From the NCBI GenBank assembly GCA_014871385.1, contig CM026430.1:5373040-5437039 (forward strand): DNA of 64,000 nt, in the 5' to 3' direction. Below are positions 13,725-25,969 of this stretch, piece after piece. This DNA is from Ceratodon purpureus (taxonomy: Eukaryota; Streptophyta; Bryopsida; Pseudoditrichales; Ditrichaceae). The notes beneath the pieces were generated by a model that was not told the DNA's origin, ran no database searches, and saw only the letters and a program-made list of their open reading frames with translations. The translations under genes and the position numbers were made by a program. Position 1 is the stretch's first letter, and each line of letters opens with the position of its first letter.

Positions 13725-14264
13725 CCACTAGAGTTCCTTGAAAGTCAAAACGCCTTTGATCCGCCTTGATGATGAGTCGAGTTTTAGTAGTTTGCTTAAT
13801 AATTTGATGGAAATGTGATAATACGTACAATGTATACGTGGTAAAATTTGCAAAGCCAAATTCCAATTTTTGAATCTTGTGAGGCAATTTTTGGATTGCT
13901 AGTCAAAAAATGGCGGTTCAATTTTTGGTTTTTTTCTTAAATTATATTTTTGGGAATATTTTTATGATCCAATCACTGCTTAAGTTCAAAGTGACCCAAG
14001 TTGAAACTAGTACCAATTTAAGAAGGGCAGCTTCTAAGAAACACAAATACAATCTTCAAACTTTTTAGTAATTTTCAAGTTTTTCCTTTCAAATTTTGTG
14101 AAAATTTAAGCTCTTGAAATTTTTCAAAAATAAATTGCAAAAACTTGACAAACTTATAAAGAGCCTTTTAGAGACTTATATCTTTCATATCCCTACTTAT
14201 ATAAGGTGCTAGAAAATTACACTTTTAGGTTTTTGAGCTCCAAAAGTACAAGAAACTATAAGGG
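13725..14264. mobile_element. Possible degenerate TTAA-flanked element
   Basis: TTAA occurs at 13721-13724 and 14265-14268. Inside these, the ends CCACTAGAGTTCCTTG and, on the other strand, CCCTTATAGTTTCTTG agree at 12 of 16 positions. The interior resembles that of the better-preserved TTAA element at 46308-47234 (for example GCAAAG-CAAATTCCAA, AGTGACCCAAGT and GGGCAGC in the same order), which supports a shared origin. No coding frame is visible, so it would be non-autonomous. The imperfect termini make this the weakest of the three calls. Confidence 0.4.
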
Positions 14265-14924
14265 TTAAACATAGTGAGATTCACTTAGGAGCAATTTTAA
14301 ACTTGATAAGATACATGTGTTTGTGGTTACAATGCATAATTAAATACTTTTGTGCAAAAGCGTCCATATGAAATTGTAGCTTCATATTGAGAATGCAATG
14401 ATAAGTATGATTTCTCATCAACTCGTGAAGTGTCTTGTCACAACTTTGTCAACATTGCCAAAAATTGATTACTTATTATTTGAAATCTTATAATAAAACC
14501 TATATTAGGGAATTCAAAACCAGTAAGACAATCTCAAACTAAGCATGATTTCCTATTCAGTTTCCAAAATTGAAATAATAATAGTTTTTGAATTGTGAAA
14601 TAACAATATTTGATGTAGGCTAAGGCCTTCTATACATTAATTGGAGACTTTGTGAGAAGAAAAAATTGAGCTGAGATAGATGCACTAAAACTAATCACTT
14701 AAGGATTTCAGCATATGTGTAGATATATGATTTGAAGAAGATTTTTCATGTCTACAAACATAAGGTTCTTGTTGAATACAAAAATTTATATAATTTAACT
14801 TTTAAGATTAAAATAATTATAATTAATTGAAGTGAAAAGTTGAAACCACACATGGTGAACATGTACAGTCAGGTACAGCTCATTTACGAATTCTTGCATT
14901 CACAGAGGAAAAAAAACTACATTG

Positions 14925-15250
14925 CTGCCAACTTTGCCGCCCTCCCAAGAGCTCAAAAACTGGTATTTTACCATGTAATGTTTACCAAAACATCATCTTC
15001 AAGTTAATTACGCCTGTACCAAATTTCAAGTCCAAAAGATTTGCACATAAAAAGATATTCAAAACCTACCAACATTTGTGGCTAAGAAAAAAAAAATTCA
15101 ATACTATCAACTTTGACACCCTCCCAAAGATTGGAAAAAACAAAATTTGGCTATGAAAAATTTAGCATGAAATCATCTCTTTGTTGATAATATGAGGTAA
15201 AGATTTCAACTTCAAAAGATTTGACCACAAAGACATATTTAAAATCTACT
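14925..15250 (-). repeat. Satellite-like repeat, two units of about 178 bp
   Basis: Two units marked by CCTCCCAA (14940 and 15118) that continue with similar text (CCAAATTTCAAGTCCAAAAGATTTG against TTCAACTTCAAAAGATTTG). The same family occurs in the opposite orientation at 18855-19240. No coding content is seen. Confidence 0.5.
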
Positions 15251-15391
15251 GTACACTACGCTAATGTAAAACCAACCACCATGACGCTATCAAAGTATCC
15301 ACGTAGAGTTCCTTTTCTACCAATCACGATTCATACTCTCTTCTAGATCCCCCTAGATTTTGAATTTGAAACTTCTGTGAGATGGGTTTAA

Positions 15392-16397
15392 CCCTTTGGA
15401 GCCTAGGGTTTTTTTCCAACAACTCTGTTTTTTCTTGTTTTCTGCGCTATTATTGGAATAAATGAAAATAGGTTCGTAGTACTGTATATCTAACCATATA
15501 GTACTATAGCTAAGGTAAGTAGAATACTATGGGGAAAGCATGGACCTAATGCAACCGTCGAAACTTGAAGTATATAATCCGTGTATGGACGACAATTAGA
15601 TTGCAGTTTTGTGTAATTTTTGAAAGGGTGTAAGTTTTGAACCCCATAAATCTCGGAATAAATTTCTAAATTTAGTAAAAGAGCGGTTCATCTATGTCCC
15701 ATATTAATATCTTTAGGATAAATCAAAAATATATATATGTGCTAAATTAGTAAAAGATTTAGAGGATTTTTAAGGTTTAGACATGAAAATAGTATATGGT
15801 TTAGCATGTTTTTTGTACACTAGGCCTCATTGACATGACTCAAATGTAATGCAATCCTCAACGGTTGAAGAATTAGAATGTAGGCATAAAAGAAAAAAAG
15901 TAAATAAAAAACCTCAAATCTACTGTATTTTCCTCTAAGTACACTACATGTACAATAATATTGTAATACCGTACCGACAAGGATGTGTATCGTTATGGCA
16001 ATCATCTTTAGCCTTACTCCAATGACACATCACTTCTTTTTCTACATAATCATCCATCGACGTTTACAATGTCAACGGAAACAACCACTCATGGACTAAA
16101 ACTTTCTTCATGAGCAAAGTTCATCCCACCAAGACCCTTATCTTTTGTACTCTCATCTCCGTATTTTCTTCAAGTCCGCCTTTCTTTCTGTTGCCGTATA
16201 TTGCTACAGTGATGTATTCTTATCGATTTAGACCCTCTACACTACTCCAAATTGAGATCTGATTGTTGCATTGTGAGCCTGTGAGAAGAACGTAAATCTG
16301 AATAAGTATAATCGAGAGCAAATTCATTTTGGATTTCGAGTTATTCATCTCCAACTGAGTTTCGCAACCACATTATGGTTCCCTGGGCTCCAAAGGG
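15392..16397. mobile_element. Non-autonomous piggyBac-like element (TTAA target duplication)
   Basis: Terminal inverted repeats of 17 bp with one mismatch: CCCTTTGGAGCCTAGGG at 15392-15408 and, on the opposite strand, CCCTTTGGAGCCCAGGG at 16397-16381. TTAA flanks both sides (15388-15391 and 16398-16401). A TTAA duplication with termini that begin CCC is the hallmark of the piggyBac superfamily. The 1,006-bp interior holds no transposase-like frame, so mobilisation would need a transposase from elsewhere. Confidence 0.65.
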
Positions 16398-16401
16398 TTA
16401 A

Positions 16402-17019
16402 AGCTTCTCGGAAGTGGAGATGTCTGCCTGAGAATTGAGCTTCACACTAGGAAAGTTGAGTTCAAGGGACAAGAAGAAAGAATGACATGGACTACCCAGG
16501 TACATATAAATTTAAACATCTCAACCTCAACTCTTTTAGTTTGTCTTTTAGGGGTCTGAGAACTACCCAATATGCAGCTAAGTTCAACCTTTCGGCTCGT
16601 TGAATACAACTGAAAGTTGTCCCAAGACCTGGAACTACAACCTAAGAACAAGGGGTGCAAAGGATTCAAAAGCTACGAAGCGAGTGTCCTGACGATACAA
16701 GGAGATGAATGACTTTTAGACAAATCCCTTGAGATCATAAATTTAACTTCTCAAATCATCGAGAAAGTGTTGCAGAAGATAGAAGTCCAACCTCTGTCTT
16801 CATTCAACATCTGGGTCTTCACGCTACAATAAAATCTCTATCAAAACCATGACTTAAACAATCGAAAAGGCTCGAGGATGCAGGTAATATGCAGGAAGAA
16901 GTCACCCAAGGAAGTGATAGCGCTGCTCACACGTCATATTGCCCCAAAACAACCATTCATTAATTTTCAGCCTTGAGTACATATAACTGTGTTAAAGAGA
17001 ACAATCTAACTGAGTCTGC
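16402..17019. other. Spacer with RPL10-B 3' region
   Basis: No coding feature recognised. The part next to 17020 should be the 3' untranslated region of RPL10 copy B. Confidence 0.4.
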
Positions 17020-18270
<1,251 letters not shown>

Positions 18271-18424
18271 GGCGATAACGAGATGGAAGGAAGAGTGAAG
18301 CTCGAGGAACAGAAACTATACAAGGTGAAGAGAGAGGAATGGCTAGACAAGAGAGGGCTAAGAGTGAAATGAACCAGAAGAGGAGGAGATGAGCTTTAGT
18401 AGTGCGGGGGTAGAGTGTACTTAC

Positions 18425-18434
18425 GGCGGCCCAT
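18425..18434 (-). other. Duplicate RPL10 first coding exon (alternative exon 1 or relic)
   Basis: On the minus strand the 10-nt exon ATGGGCCGCC is followed directly by a perfect donor GTAAGT (18424-18419), exactly as in the two RPL10 genes. Upstream DNA (18440-18660) is GC-rich and contains AAACCCTAG near 18572, like a ribosomal protein promoter. If spliced to the acceptor at 18050 it would yield the same protein from a second promoter. It could instead be all that remains of a third tandem copy. Confidence 0.55.
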
Positions 18435-18699
18435 GGCGATGGAAGCGCGTGGCTGCGAGAGAGGGGCTCCGAGCAGCGTTGGATGGCGTCGAAGTGGAAA
18501 AGGAAGGAGCCCAAGCAAGCCCCGCCCCTTATGAGCTCCCTGCTGCTTCTCCTGCTCCCTCCCCCTCGCGCCCCAAACCCTAGCTCCGCCTTGCCCCCGT
18601 GGCACCGTCCTCACCCGCATACAATCCGAGCTGGCGGACGGGTCCCCTGCCCCCGTGGCCCGTCTTTCACCTCCACTTCCGAGCTGGACAGTCCGAGCT

Positions 18700-18741
18700 G
18701 GAGGCCGGAGAGTCTGAACTGGAGGCCGGAGAGTCTGAACT
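18700..18741. repeat. Two identical 21-bp tandem units
   Basis: The 21-bp unit at 18700-18720 is repeated exactly at 18721-18741, with partial degenerate copies on both sides. It lies in the GC-rich stretch upstream of the RPL10-B alternative exon. Confidence 0.7.
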
Positions 18742-18854
18742 GGAGGGTCCAGACTCTGAGTATTTGTCATTCCAACATGAAATTTTTTAAACGTGTTATC
18801 AACTAAAAAATAATTTTGTGCCAAAATTTCATGGCGAAATGACAAATACTCCAC

Positions 18855-19240
18855 TCTAGGGAGGCTGTCAAGTTTGTGAGACGATTTTCCTCTTTGTTTT
18901 TCACAACTACGCCTATTGGTAGATTTGGAATATCATTTTTTGTGTGGGTCTTTTGGACTTGAAATTTTTCACACATGTAATCAACATGAAGGTGTTTCCA
19001 CTCCAAAATTTCCGTAGGTAAAAAAAAAATTCATCAATCCTTGGGAGGGTGTCAAATTTGAAACTTTTCTCACAACCACCCCATGGTGGTTAATCTTTGA
19101 TAACTTTTGTTTCATAAGTCCCCTGGACTTGAAATTTGGTATGCATATTCTCAGCATAGAGATGATGTTTTTTCCAAATTTTGAAGGTAAAATAGCAAAT
19201 TTTTAGTCCTGTGGAGGGTGTCAGAGTTGGCAGTAGTGTT
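18855..19240 (+). repeat. Satellite-like repeat, about three units of 172-183 bp
   Basis: Units marked by GGGAGG(C/G)TGTCAA at about 18859, 19042 and 19214, each followed by text containing TGGACTTGAAATTT. This is the inverse orientation of the units at 14925-15250. No protein-coding content. Confidence 0.55.
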
Positions 19241-19753
19241 GGACACCATCCCTGGAATTGCAAAAATGACATTCTATGTTGGATCCTACTGTACATACCC
19301 TATCTCTTAAAAGACCCGATTTTGCCACTTTGTCCTTTAGGGATTAAAGTAAATGGCTTGTGTTTTCAAAATATGATAGGTAACATGAAGTTAGAGGATA
19401 CATAATAAGAGCAACGTTGAATATTTTTGTTCCAAGAATATTATATAGTGATCCATTTTTGGCTCTAACAAATAAAATGTTTTGTTTCATTTTATAATCG
19501 TCTATCATTTATTTTGGTATAAATATATCTAACAACTTTTTCTTTTGAATCCACTTTTATTTTAAAAACAATTATTTTATTATCTTTTTACTTTAGCTTC
19601 ATTATATAAGATCTTCATCAAATAATATCATTTTATATTATTCAAAGTATAAGGCTCGTGACCATTCTTAATGTTTTTCCACGTTTTTTTTACTGAAACA
19701 AATTTATTTCATAAAGTGAAATCAGTTGATCTGATTACGTCAGTTATTATACG

Positions 19754-19900
19754 ATGGCCTTCAATGGTGCATTATGGAGTCAACTTCCTTTGGAAGTTGT
19801 TGAACAAATATTGTCTTTTTTACCTATGCCGGATTTGTGTAGATATTGCACTACATGCAAAACATGGAATGAACTCATCAACAACCCTGCCTTTAGTGTG
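19754..19900 (+). pseudogene. F-box protein pseudogene, 5' part (F-box domain)
   Basis: Starts at ATG 19754 and encodes a typical F-box: WSQLPLEVVEQILSFLP, then CRYCTTCKTWNELI. Such proteins recruit substrates to SCF ubiquitin ligases through SKP1. The frame is cut after AGT GTG (codons for FSV) by the LTR retrotransposon that begins at 19901. The same frame continues on the far side at 25970. GTGTG at 19896-19900 is the left target-site duplication. Confidence 0.85.
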
Positions 19901-20643
19901 TGTAAGGTAACTTACATTGATAGATGGATGAATGAAATCTTCTAATCACATTGGACAGTGTGTAAGCAGAGGATGAAAGGAGTCAAACAACTCCCAGCTG
20001 AGGATGGATGGACCGGAGTTAGACAACTCCAGATTGAGAACATGTGCACTGGAGTTAGACAGCTCTATATTTAGTGCATTGGAGTTAGACCACTCCAAGA
20101 TTGAGAACATGTGTACAAGAGTTAGACAACTCAAGATGAGGTACACTAGAATTAGACTACTAATAGTAGTGAATTAACTTTACTCTAAATATAGGAATAA
20201 AGATCTAGAAGAGTCTCTGAGCTAAAGAGATAGAAGGATCTAGAATGATCTATGGATTATCTTTACTCCACATATAGGAGTAAAGAAGATGGAAAGATCT
20301 AGAAGAGTCTCTGAGTTGAAGAGATAGAAGAACCTAGAAGGATTTGTGGATTACCTTTACTCCAGATATAGGAGTAAAGGAGATAGAATGATCTATGAAT
20401 AGGCTAGACTCTAGGACATAGCCTAAGATAGACTGTAGTTCCTTTTGGGAAGGAACTCATATATAAAGGCTCGGAGGTGAGATGGTGAGACACTTCTCTG
20501 GTGATCACTTCTCTATGGTTGGGTGGTGAGCCTTCAGTCAATATATTTTGATCTTTGTAGTTCTATTGAGTTTTTATCTTTCCCTTGTCTTATTTGTCTT
20601 TTTGTTGAGAGTTGGTGGCAACCCTGTTGGGAGGTTTGTTACA
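19901..20643 (+). repeat. 5' LTR (743 bp)
   Basis: It carries short repeats: GGAGTTAGAC-(A/C)ACTCC palindromic motifs in its first third and TATAGGAGTAAAG units in its middle. A TATA box (TATATAAA, 20460-20467) lies about 180 bp before its end. It is 40 bp shorter than the 3' LTR because it lacks one of the middle units. Confidence 0.95.
20460..20467 (+). promoter_or_regulatory. LTR TATA box
   Basis: TATATAAA followed by GG, placed as expected for the LTR promoter at the U3/R boundary. The same motif is present in the 3' LTR. Transcription start is inferred to be about 30 bp downstream. Confidence 0.6.
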
Positions 20644-20645
20644 AT

Positions 20646-20657
20646 TGGTATCAGAGC
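20646..20657 (+). other. Primer-binding site, initiator tRNA-Met
   Basis: TGGTATCAGAGC lies two bases after the 5' LTR end. This 12-mer is complementary to the 3' end of plant initiator methionine tRNA, the usual primer for plant Gypsy elements. Confidence 0.9.
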
Positions 20658-20660
20658 AGT

Positions 20661-22292
20661 ATGGATCCTCCGCAGGGTTTGGAAGGGAGAGTTGGTTCCC
20701 TTGCGGGTTTAGAGGAGAGGATTATGAGAGGAGCGATGGGAGCCATGAGAGAAATTTTGGATTCTGTTCAATCTGGAGCTCATCCTCTTCCTAGAGGGGA
20801 TTCTGTACAATCTGGAGCTCCACCTCTCCCCAGAGGTGTTCGTTCAGACACTCTTCGCCCTCCTTCATCTTTACTTGTTAGGTCAAGAGAGATAGAGTCT
20901 GTTGCAACATCTACGTTGAGGGGTCCTGGTCCTAGAAGAGTTGATGTTTTGAAGGACTTGAGGAAGTATCCTTTCAAGCCTTCTTTTGGAGGAAGGAACT
21001 GCAAACCGGAGGAGGTCAAGTCTTTTATTTCCATGTTAGAGGACTTCTTCACTTCAGATTACCAAGATGATGATAAGATCAAGGCTATGGTGATTTGTCT
21101 TCAAGACAAAGCTCGTGTGTGGTACGATAATTTGAAGAACGATCGGGAGAATCGTGGACTTCAACCTCTGTAAAATTGGAGCACTTTCAAACACTTGTTT
21201 CTTCAAGAATTCATTCCTGGGAATTACGAAGAAGACATGCGCCAAGGGCTCTATGACTTGAAACAGGGAAGTTTGTCTGTAACCCAATACAAGTCAAAGT
21301 TTGATTTACATATTGTCTATTTTCCCAATTGGGGTGAAAGTGATAGGGTTGAGTTCTTTCTTCGTAAGTTAAAGGATTCAATTAGATTTAAAGTCAATGC
21401 ATATCATCCAAGGACTCTAGACGATGCTTATGGTTTGGCTTTGAACTTTGAGAGGGAGGTTAATAGCAAGTTAGAGAAGAACAAGAGTCTGTTGGGAAAG
21501 AGGTCCTCTGAGTTCAATCGGTCTAATAACTTTAAGTCTTCAAAGTTCTCTCAAGGTTCTAATCCCTCTCAAGGTTCCAAGTTCAATCCAGGACAGAGGG
21601 GTGCCATGTTGAGCAAAGAAGAGCAGGAGGAGCATGTGAAGAAAGGTCTTTGTTTTAGGTGTCATAAGCCTGGACATCGAAGCTTTGAGTGTCCATCATC
21701 CAAAAGGAAGACAATAGCTTTGGAGGTGGAGCAAGGAGATGAAGATACATCTGATGGAGAGCCAAGCAAGGATGTTGTCCCAACTGTCTCAGCTGCTATT
21801 ATGAACATGGAAGTGGAGCAAGATCCAACGGTGCTCCAAATCAAAGGCTTTCTGGACTCTTCCTTCTCTTCTATGATTCTTATTGATTCTGGTAGCACTC
21901 ACAATATGATATCAACTTCATTTGCTCACAAGATAGGACTTCCCCTAGTTCCTATCAAACCTTGCTCAGTTTTGTTACCAAACAACCAAACTAGTTCCAT
22001 CACTCACCGCATGTTGAAGGTTCCTATGAACATTCAAGGTGTAGATACTGAGGTGGACTTTGAAGTTTGGAATGGAGTACGATATGAGGTGATACTAGGA
22101 ATGGCGTGGCTGAAGCAAGTGGACGCATGGATTGCATGCAAGGAGGGAGCAGTCCATGGAAAGCTTCACAACGGGGAATCTTTCACTATAAGAGGTAAGA
22201 GATCTTCACCAAGGGTCCCTATGCTTTCTCATTTACAAATGAAACGATGTATAAGGGAAAAACCACGAAGTATTTCTAATACATGTGAGTGA
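20661..22292 (+). CDS. gag: Retrotransposon Gag-protease frame, with one in-frame stop
   Basis: Starts at the ATG just after the primer-binding site. The first part has the retrotransposon Gag domain ([21 protein letters not shown] region near residues 155-170). A TAA at 21171-21173 interrupts the frame; the same frame resumes at once with the rest of the Gag domain. A CCHC zinc knuckle ([14 protein letters not shown]) starts at about 21652, and a retropepsin-type active site (LIDSGSTHN) lies near 21880. The frame stops at 22290-22292, 38 nt past the point where the pol frame opens. Confidence 0.9.
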
Positions 22293-25167
22293 AGTTGAGG
22301 ATGAAAGTAAGGATAACAAAAGAATGAATGAATTCTTGGATGAATTTAAAGATATATTTCCTGAAGAGTTGACGGAATTGCCACCTAGGAGAGATGTTGA
22401 TCACGCTATAGATTTAATTGTCGATGCCGCTCCTATTGCTAGGGCACCGTATCGTCATTCTCTAACTCAAAATGTTGAGTTGGAGAATCAATTGAAAGAT
22501 TTGTTAAACAAAGGTTACATTAGACCTAGCAAATCACCTTGGGGTGCCCCGGTCCTCTTTGTTAAGAAGAAAGATGGATCATTAAGATTATGTGTAGATT
22601 ATCGTGGTCTTAATAAACTCACTGTCAAGAATAGGTTTCCGTTGCCCCGTGTTGATGATATTTTTGATCACTTACATGGATCAAAAATATTTTCTAAGAT
22701 AGATTTGAAGAGTGGTTATCATCAAATTCGAATTAAAGAGTCTGACATTCCGAAAACAGGCTTCAGATCGCGTTTAGGTCATTACGAGTATGTTGTAATG
22801 CCTTTTGGACTGACAAATGCTCCTGCTACATTTATGACTTTGATGAATTCCTTATTTCGTGATCTTTTGGATAAATTTGTGTTAGTATTTATGGATGATA
22901 TTCTTGTATATTCTAAAAATGTAGAAGAACATAAGAAACATCTTAAACAAGTTTTTGAAATTCTGAGAGCGAATAAGTTATATGCTAAGCTAAGTAAGTG
23001 TGATTTCTTTACCTCTTGTATTGAATTTCTTGGTCACATCGTTTCTGATGAGGGAATCTTAGTAGATCCTAGGAAGGTCAAGGTAGTTGCTCAGTGGCCA
23101 ATACCAAAAGACAAGAGTGAAGTGAGAAGTTTCCTAGGTCTTGCAAGCTTTTATAGAAGATTTGTCAAAGGATTTTCTAAAATAGCTACTCCTATGACCA
23201 ATTTATTGAAAGGAAAGGGTAATCTAATAGATTGGACTGCTGAGTGTGACTTGAGTTTTCAGACTTTGAAGTCAGTATTAACCCAAACTCCTGTTTTGAC
23301 TATTATGGATCCCTTGAAAGGAAACATAATATTGTGTACCGACGCTAGCGATTTAGCTATTGGTGCAGTTTTGATGCAAGATAGAAAGATAGTTGCATAT
23401 GAATCTCGTAAATTGAATTCCGCTGAGTTAAATTATCTAGTACACGAGAAGGAACTACTAGCAGTCATTCATTCTTTGAAGGTTTGGAGGCATTATTTAC
23501 TAGGAGTAAGGTTTAAGATAGAAACTGATCACCAGTCTTTGAAATATTTATCAACCCAATCGAATTTGAGTAGAAGGCAGTGTAGGTGGATGGAATTGTT
23601 ACAAGAGTTTGATTTTGAAATTGAATATGTTAAAGGTAAGGAAAATGTGGTGGCTGATGCTCTTTCTAGAAGACTGCTAGCAAATGCTATTTCATGCATC
23701 AGAAATTCTCTGATGGATGAAATCAAATTGCTTTATCCTAATGATGATTTTTTTAAAATTCCATTTGAAAGTCTGTCTAAGGAAGCTAGAATTGTGAATG
23801 AAATCGATAAGTTTAAGTCTTTTGAATTAAAAGATGAAGTTTTATATTATAATGGCAGAGTCTGTATTCCCAAGGCTGGGGAATATAGACTCAATATTAT
23901 GAATAACCTTCATGATATTCCAATAGCAGGCCATCCAGGTTTTCAAAAGACCTATATGGCAGTCAAGCGTCATTATTACTGGCCAGGAATTAAAAAGGAT
24001 GTCAAAGAATATGTTGAAAGATGTTTGAAATGTCAAGTCTCTAAGTCTGAACAAGTGAAGAGCCCTAGATTGTTGCAACCTCTTAGTGTTCCTAACTTGA
24101 AATTTGAATCAGTCAGTATGGATTTTATTGTTGGATTGCCTAAGACTCGAAGTAACTTTGATAGCATCATGGTGGTTGTAGATAGACTCACTAAGATAGC
24201 TCATTTTATTCCTACAGTTACTACTGTAACTGCTTATGGGGTAGCTGAGTTATTTATGAGAGAGATCTTCAAACACCATGGAATTCCGCGTGAGATTATA
24301 AGTGATAGAGATCGTAAGTTTGTTAGTGAATTTTGGACCACACTTTTCAAATTGTGTGGGACCAAAATTAAGTTGAGTACTGCATATCATCCTGAGAGTG
24401 ATGGACAGACTGAAAGAACTAACAGGACTCTTGAAGATATGTTGAGAATGTATGTTGGTAAGAAACAACACTTATGGGATAAGTGGTTGCATTTGATTGA
24501 ATTTGCTTACAATGATCATATTCATAGTAGTATTGGGGTAAGTCCATTCTATATTTTATATGGTCAAGAATGTAGAACTCCTATAACACTCTCGACTCCT
24601 ACTACTAGATTTGAAAGCATTAATGAAATGATTAAGGAAATGAATGAAATTAGAAAGTTGGCAAAGTTGGCTATGAAGAGTGCTCAGGATAGAGCTAAAT
24701 ACTATGCTGATAGAAAAAGAATCTTTCGTGAATTTGAAGTGGGTGATAAAGTATTTTTGAAGGTAACTCCAAAAAGATCTGGACTCAAGCTTGGTAAGTC
24801 AAGGAAGTTATCACCTCGGTTTTGTGGTCCTTTTGAAATTATTGAGAGAATAGGACAAGTTGCTTATAAACTGAGGTTGCCTGAGGATTGGCAGATACAT
24901 GATGTATTTCATGTGAGTTTGTTGAGAAAGTATGTATCTGATCCTAGTCATGTTTTGCCTGATCTTCCAAAAACTGCTCCTGAGGGAGAACTACTTGCTC
25001 AACCAGAGAAGATTTTGAAGGTGGAGAATCAGCATCTGAGGAATAAGACATTCCGTAGATTCTATGTGAAGTGGAAGGATTATCCGGAAGAAGAAGCTTC
25101 TTGGGAGAGAGAAGTTGATTTCAGAAGGGATTATCCTGACTTTGTCATTGAGGACAATGACTTTTAA
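22285..25167 (+). CDS. pol: Retrotransposon Pol: RT, RNase H, integrase, chromodomain
   Basis: Long intact frame of about 960 codons. Reverse transcriptase has [10 protein letters not shown] and the active-site box FMDD (near residues 202-205). RNase H starts near residue 350 ([12 protein letters not shown]). Integrase has an HHCC zinc finger (HPGF to CLKCQ, about 545-590) and the DDE triad (MDF, SDRDRKF, TERTNR). The C-terminal chromodomain ([15 protein letters not shown], near 930) marks it as a chromovirus. The frame is +1 relative to gag, opens after a stop at 22252-22254 and has no ATG until 22324, so it needs a +1 shift, or lost one base. Confidence 0.95.
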   Translation: MSEVEDESKDNKRMNEFLDEFKDIFPEELTELPPRRDVDHAIDLIVDAAPIARAPYRHSLTQNVELENQLKDLLNKGYIRPSKSPWGAPVLFVKKKDGSLRLCVDYRGLNKLTVKNRFPLPRVDDIFDHLHGSKIFSKIDLKSGYHQIRIKESDIPKTGFRSRLGHYEYVVMPFGLTNAPATFMTLMNSLFRDLLDKFVLVFMDDILVYSKNVEEHKKHLKQVFEILRANKLYAKLSKCDFFTSCIEFLGHIVSDEGILVDPRKVKVVAQWPIPKDKSEVRSFLGLASFYRRFVKGFSKIATPMTNLLKGKGNLIDWTAECDLSFQTLKSVLTQTPVLTIMDPLKGNIILCTDASDLAIGAVLMQDRKIVAYESRKLNSAELNYLVHEKELLAVIHSLKVWRHYLLGVRFKIETDHQSLKYLSTQSNLSRRQCRWMELLQEFDFEIEYVKGKENVVADALSRRLLANAISCIRNSLMDEIKLLYPNDDFFKIPFESLSKEARIVNEIDKFKSFELKDEVLYYNGRVCIPKAGEYRLNIMNNLHDIPIAGHPGFQKTYMAVKRHYYWPGIKKDVKEYVERCLKCQVSKSEQVKSPRLLQPLSVPNLKFESVSMDFIVGLPKTRSNFDSIMVVVDRLTKIAHFIPTVTTVTAYGVAELFMREIFKHHGIPREIISDRDRKFVSEFWTTLFKLCGTKIKLSTAYHPESDGQTERTNRTLEDMLRMYVGKKQHLWDKWLHLIEFAYNDHIHSSIGVSPFYILYGQECRTPITLSTPTTRFESINEMIKEMNEIRKLAKLAMKSAQDRAKYYADRKRIFREFEVGDKVFLKVTPKRSGLKLGKSRKLSPRFCGPFEIIERIGQVAYKLRLPEDWQIHDVFHVSLLRKYVSDPSHVLPDLPKTAPEGELLAQPEKILKVENQHLRNKTFRRFYVKWKDYPEEEASWEREVDFRRDYPDFVIEDNDF

Positions 25168-25168
25168 T

Positions 25169-25180
25169 GGAAGGGGAGGA
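25169..25180 (+). other. Polypurine tract
   Basis: GGAAGGGGAGGA, directly before the 3' LTR (one T between), the standard place for plus-strand priming of retrotransposon DNA synthesis. Confidence 0.85.
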
Positions 25181-25181
25181 T

Positions 25182-25964
25182 TGTAAGGTAACTTACATTA
25201 ATAGATGGATGAATGAAATCTTCTAATCACATTGGACAGTGTGTAAGCAGAGGATGAAAGGAGTCAAACAACTCCCAGCTGAGGATGGATGGACCGGAGT
25301 TAGACAACTCCAGATTGAGAACATGTGCACTGGAGTTAGACAGCTCTATATTTAGTGCATTGGAGTTAGACCACTCCAAGATTGAGAACATGTGTACAAG
25401 AGTTAGACAATTCAAGATGAGGTACACTAGAATTAGACTACTAATAGTAGTGAATTAACTTTACTCTAAATATAGGAGTAAAGATAGTGGTGAATTATCT
25501 TTACTCTAGATATAGGAGTAAAGATCTAGAAGAGTCTCTGAGCTAAAGAGATAGAAGGATCTAGAATGATCTATGGATTATCTTTACTCCACATATAGGA
25601 GTAAAGAAGATGGAAAGATCTAGAAGAGTCTCTGAGTTGAAGAGATAGAAGAACCTAGAAGGATTTGTGGATTACCTTTACTCCAGATATAGGAGTAAAG
25701 GAGATAGAATGATCTATGAATAGGCTAGACTCTAGGACATAGCCCAAGATAGACTGTAGTTCCTTATGGGAAGGAACTCATATATAAAGGCTCGGGGGTG
25801 AGATGGTGAGACACTTCTCTGGTGATCACTTCTCTATGGTTGGGTGGTGAGCCTTCAGTCAATATATTTTGATCTTTGTAGTTCTATTGAGTTTTTATCT
25901 TTCCCTTGTCTTATTTGTCTTTTTGTTGAGAGTTGGTGGCAAACCTGTTGGGAGGTTTGTTACA
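25182..25964 (+). repeat. 3' LTR (783 bp)
   Basis: Matches the 5' LTR except for seven substitutions and an extra 40-bp unit near 25480-25522 that duplicates the adjacent TATAGGAGTAAAG block. The element ends TTACA, followed by the right target duplication GTGTG at 25965-25969. Confidence 0.95.
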
Positions 25965-25969
25965 GTGTG

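Larger units (their letters stand above)
19901..25964 (+). mobile_element. Ty3/Gypsy chromovirus LTR retrotransposon, 6,064 bp
   Basis: Complete element: 5' LTR, primer-binding site, gag-protease frame, pol frame (RT, RNase H, integrase, chromodomain), polypurine tract and 3' LTR. GTGTG duplications flank it (19896-19900 and 25965-25969). LTRs start TGTAAGG and end TTACA. The two LTRs differ by seven substitutions and one 40-bp tandem-unit indel, so insertion was recent. One in-frame stop in gag suggests this copy is defective unless the stop is bypassed. It lies in sense orientation within the F-box pseudogene. Confidence 0.95.

Noticed and set aside
20523-20660. Upstream extension of the Gag frame to 20523
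   Set aside because: It would read through the end of the LTR and the primer-binding site; the ATG at 20661 is the natural start.
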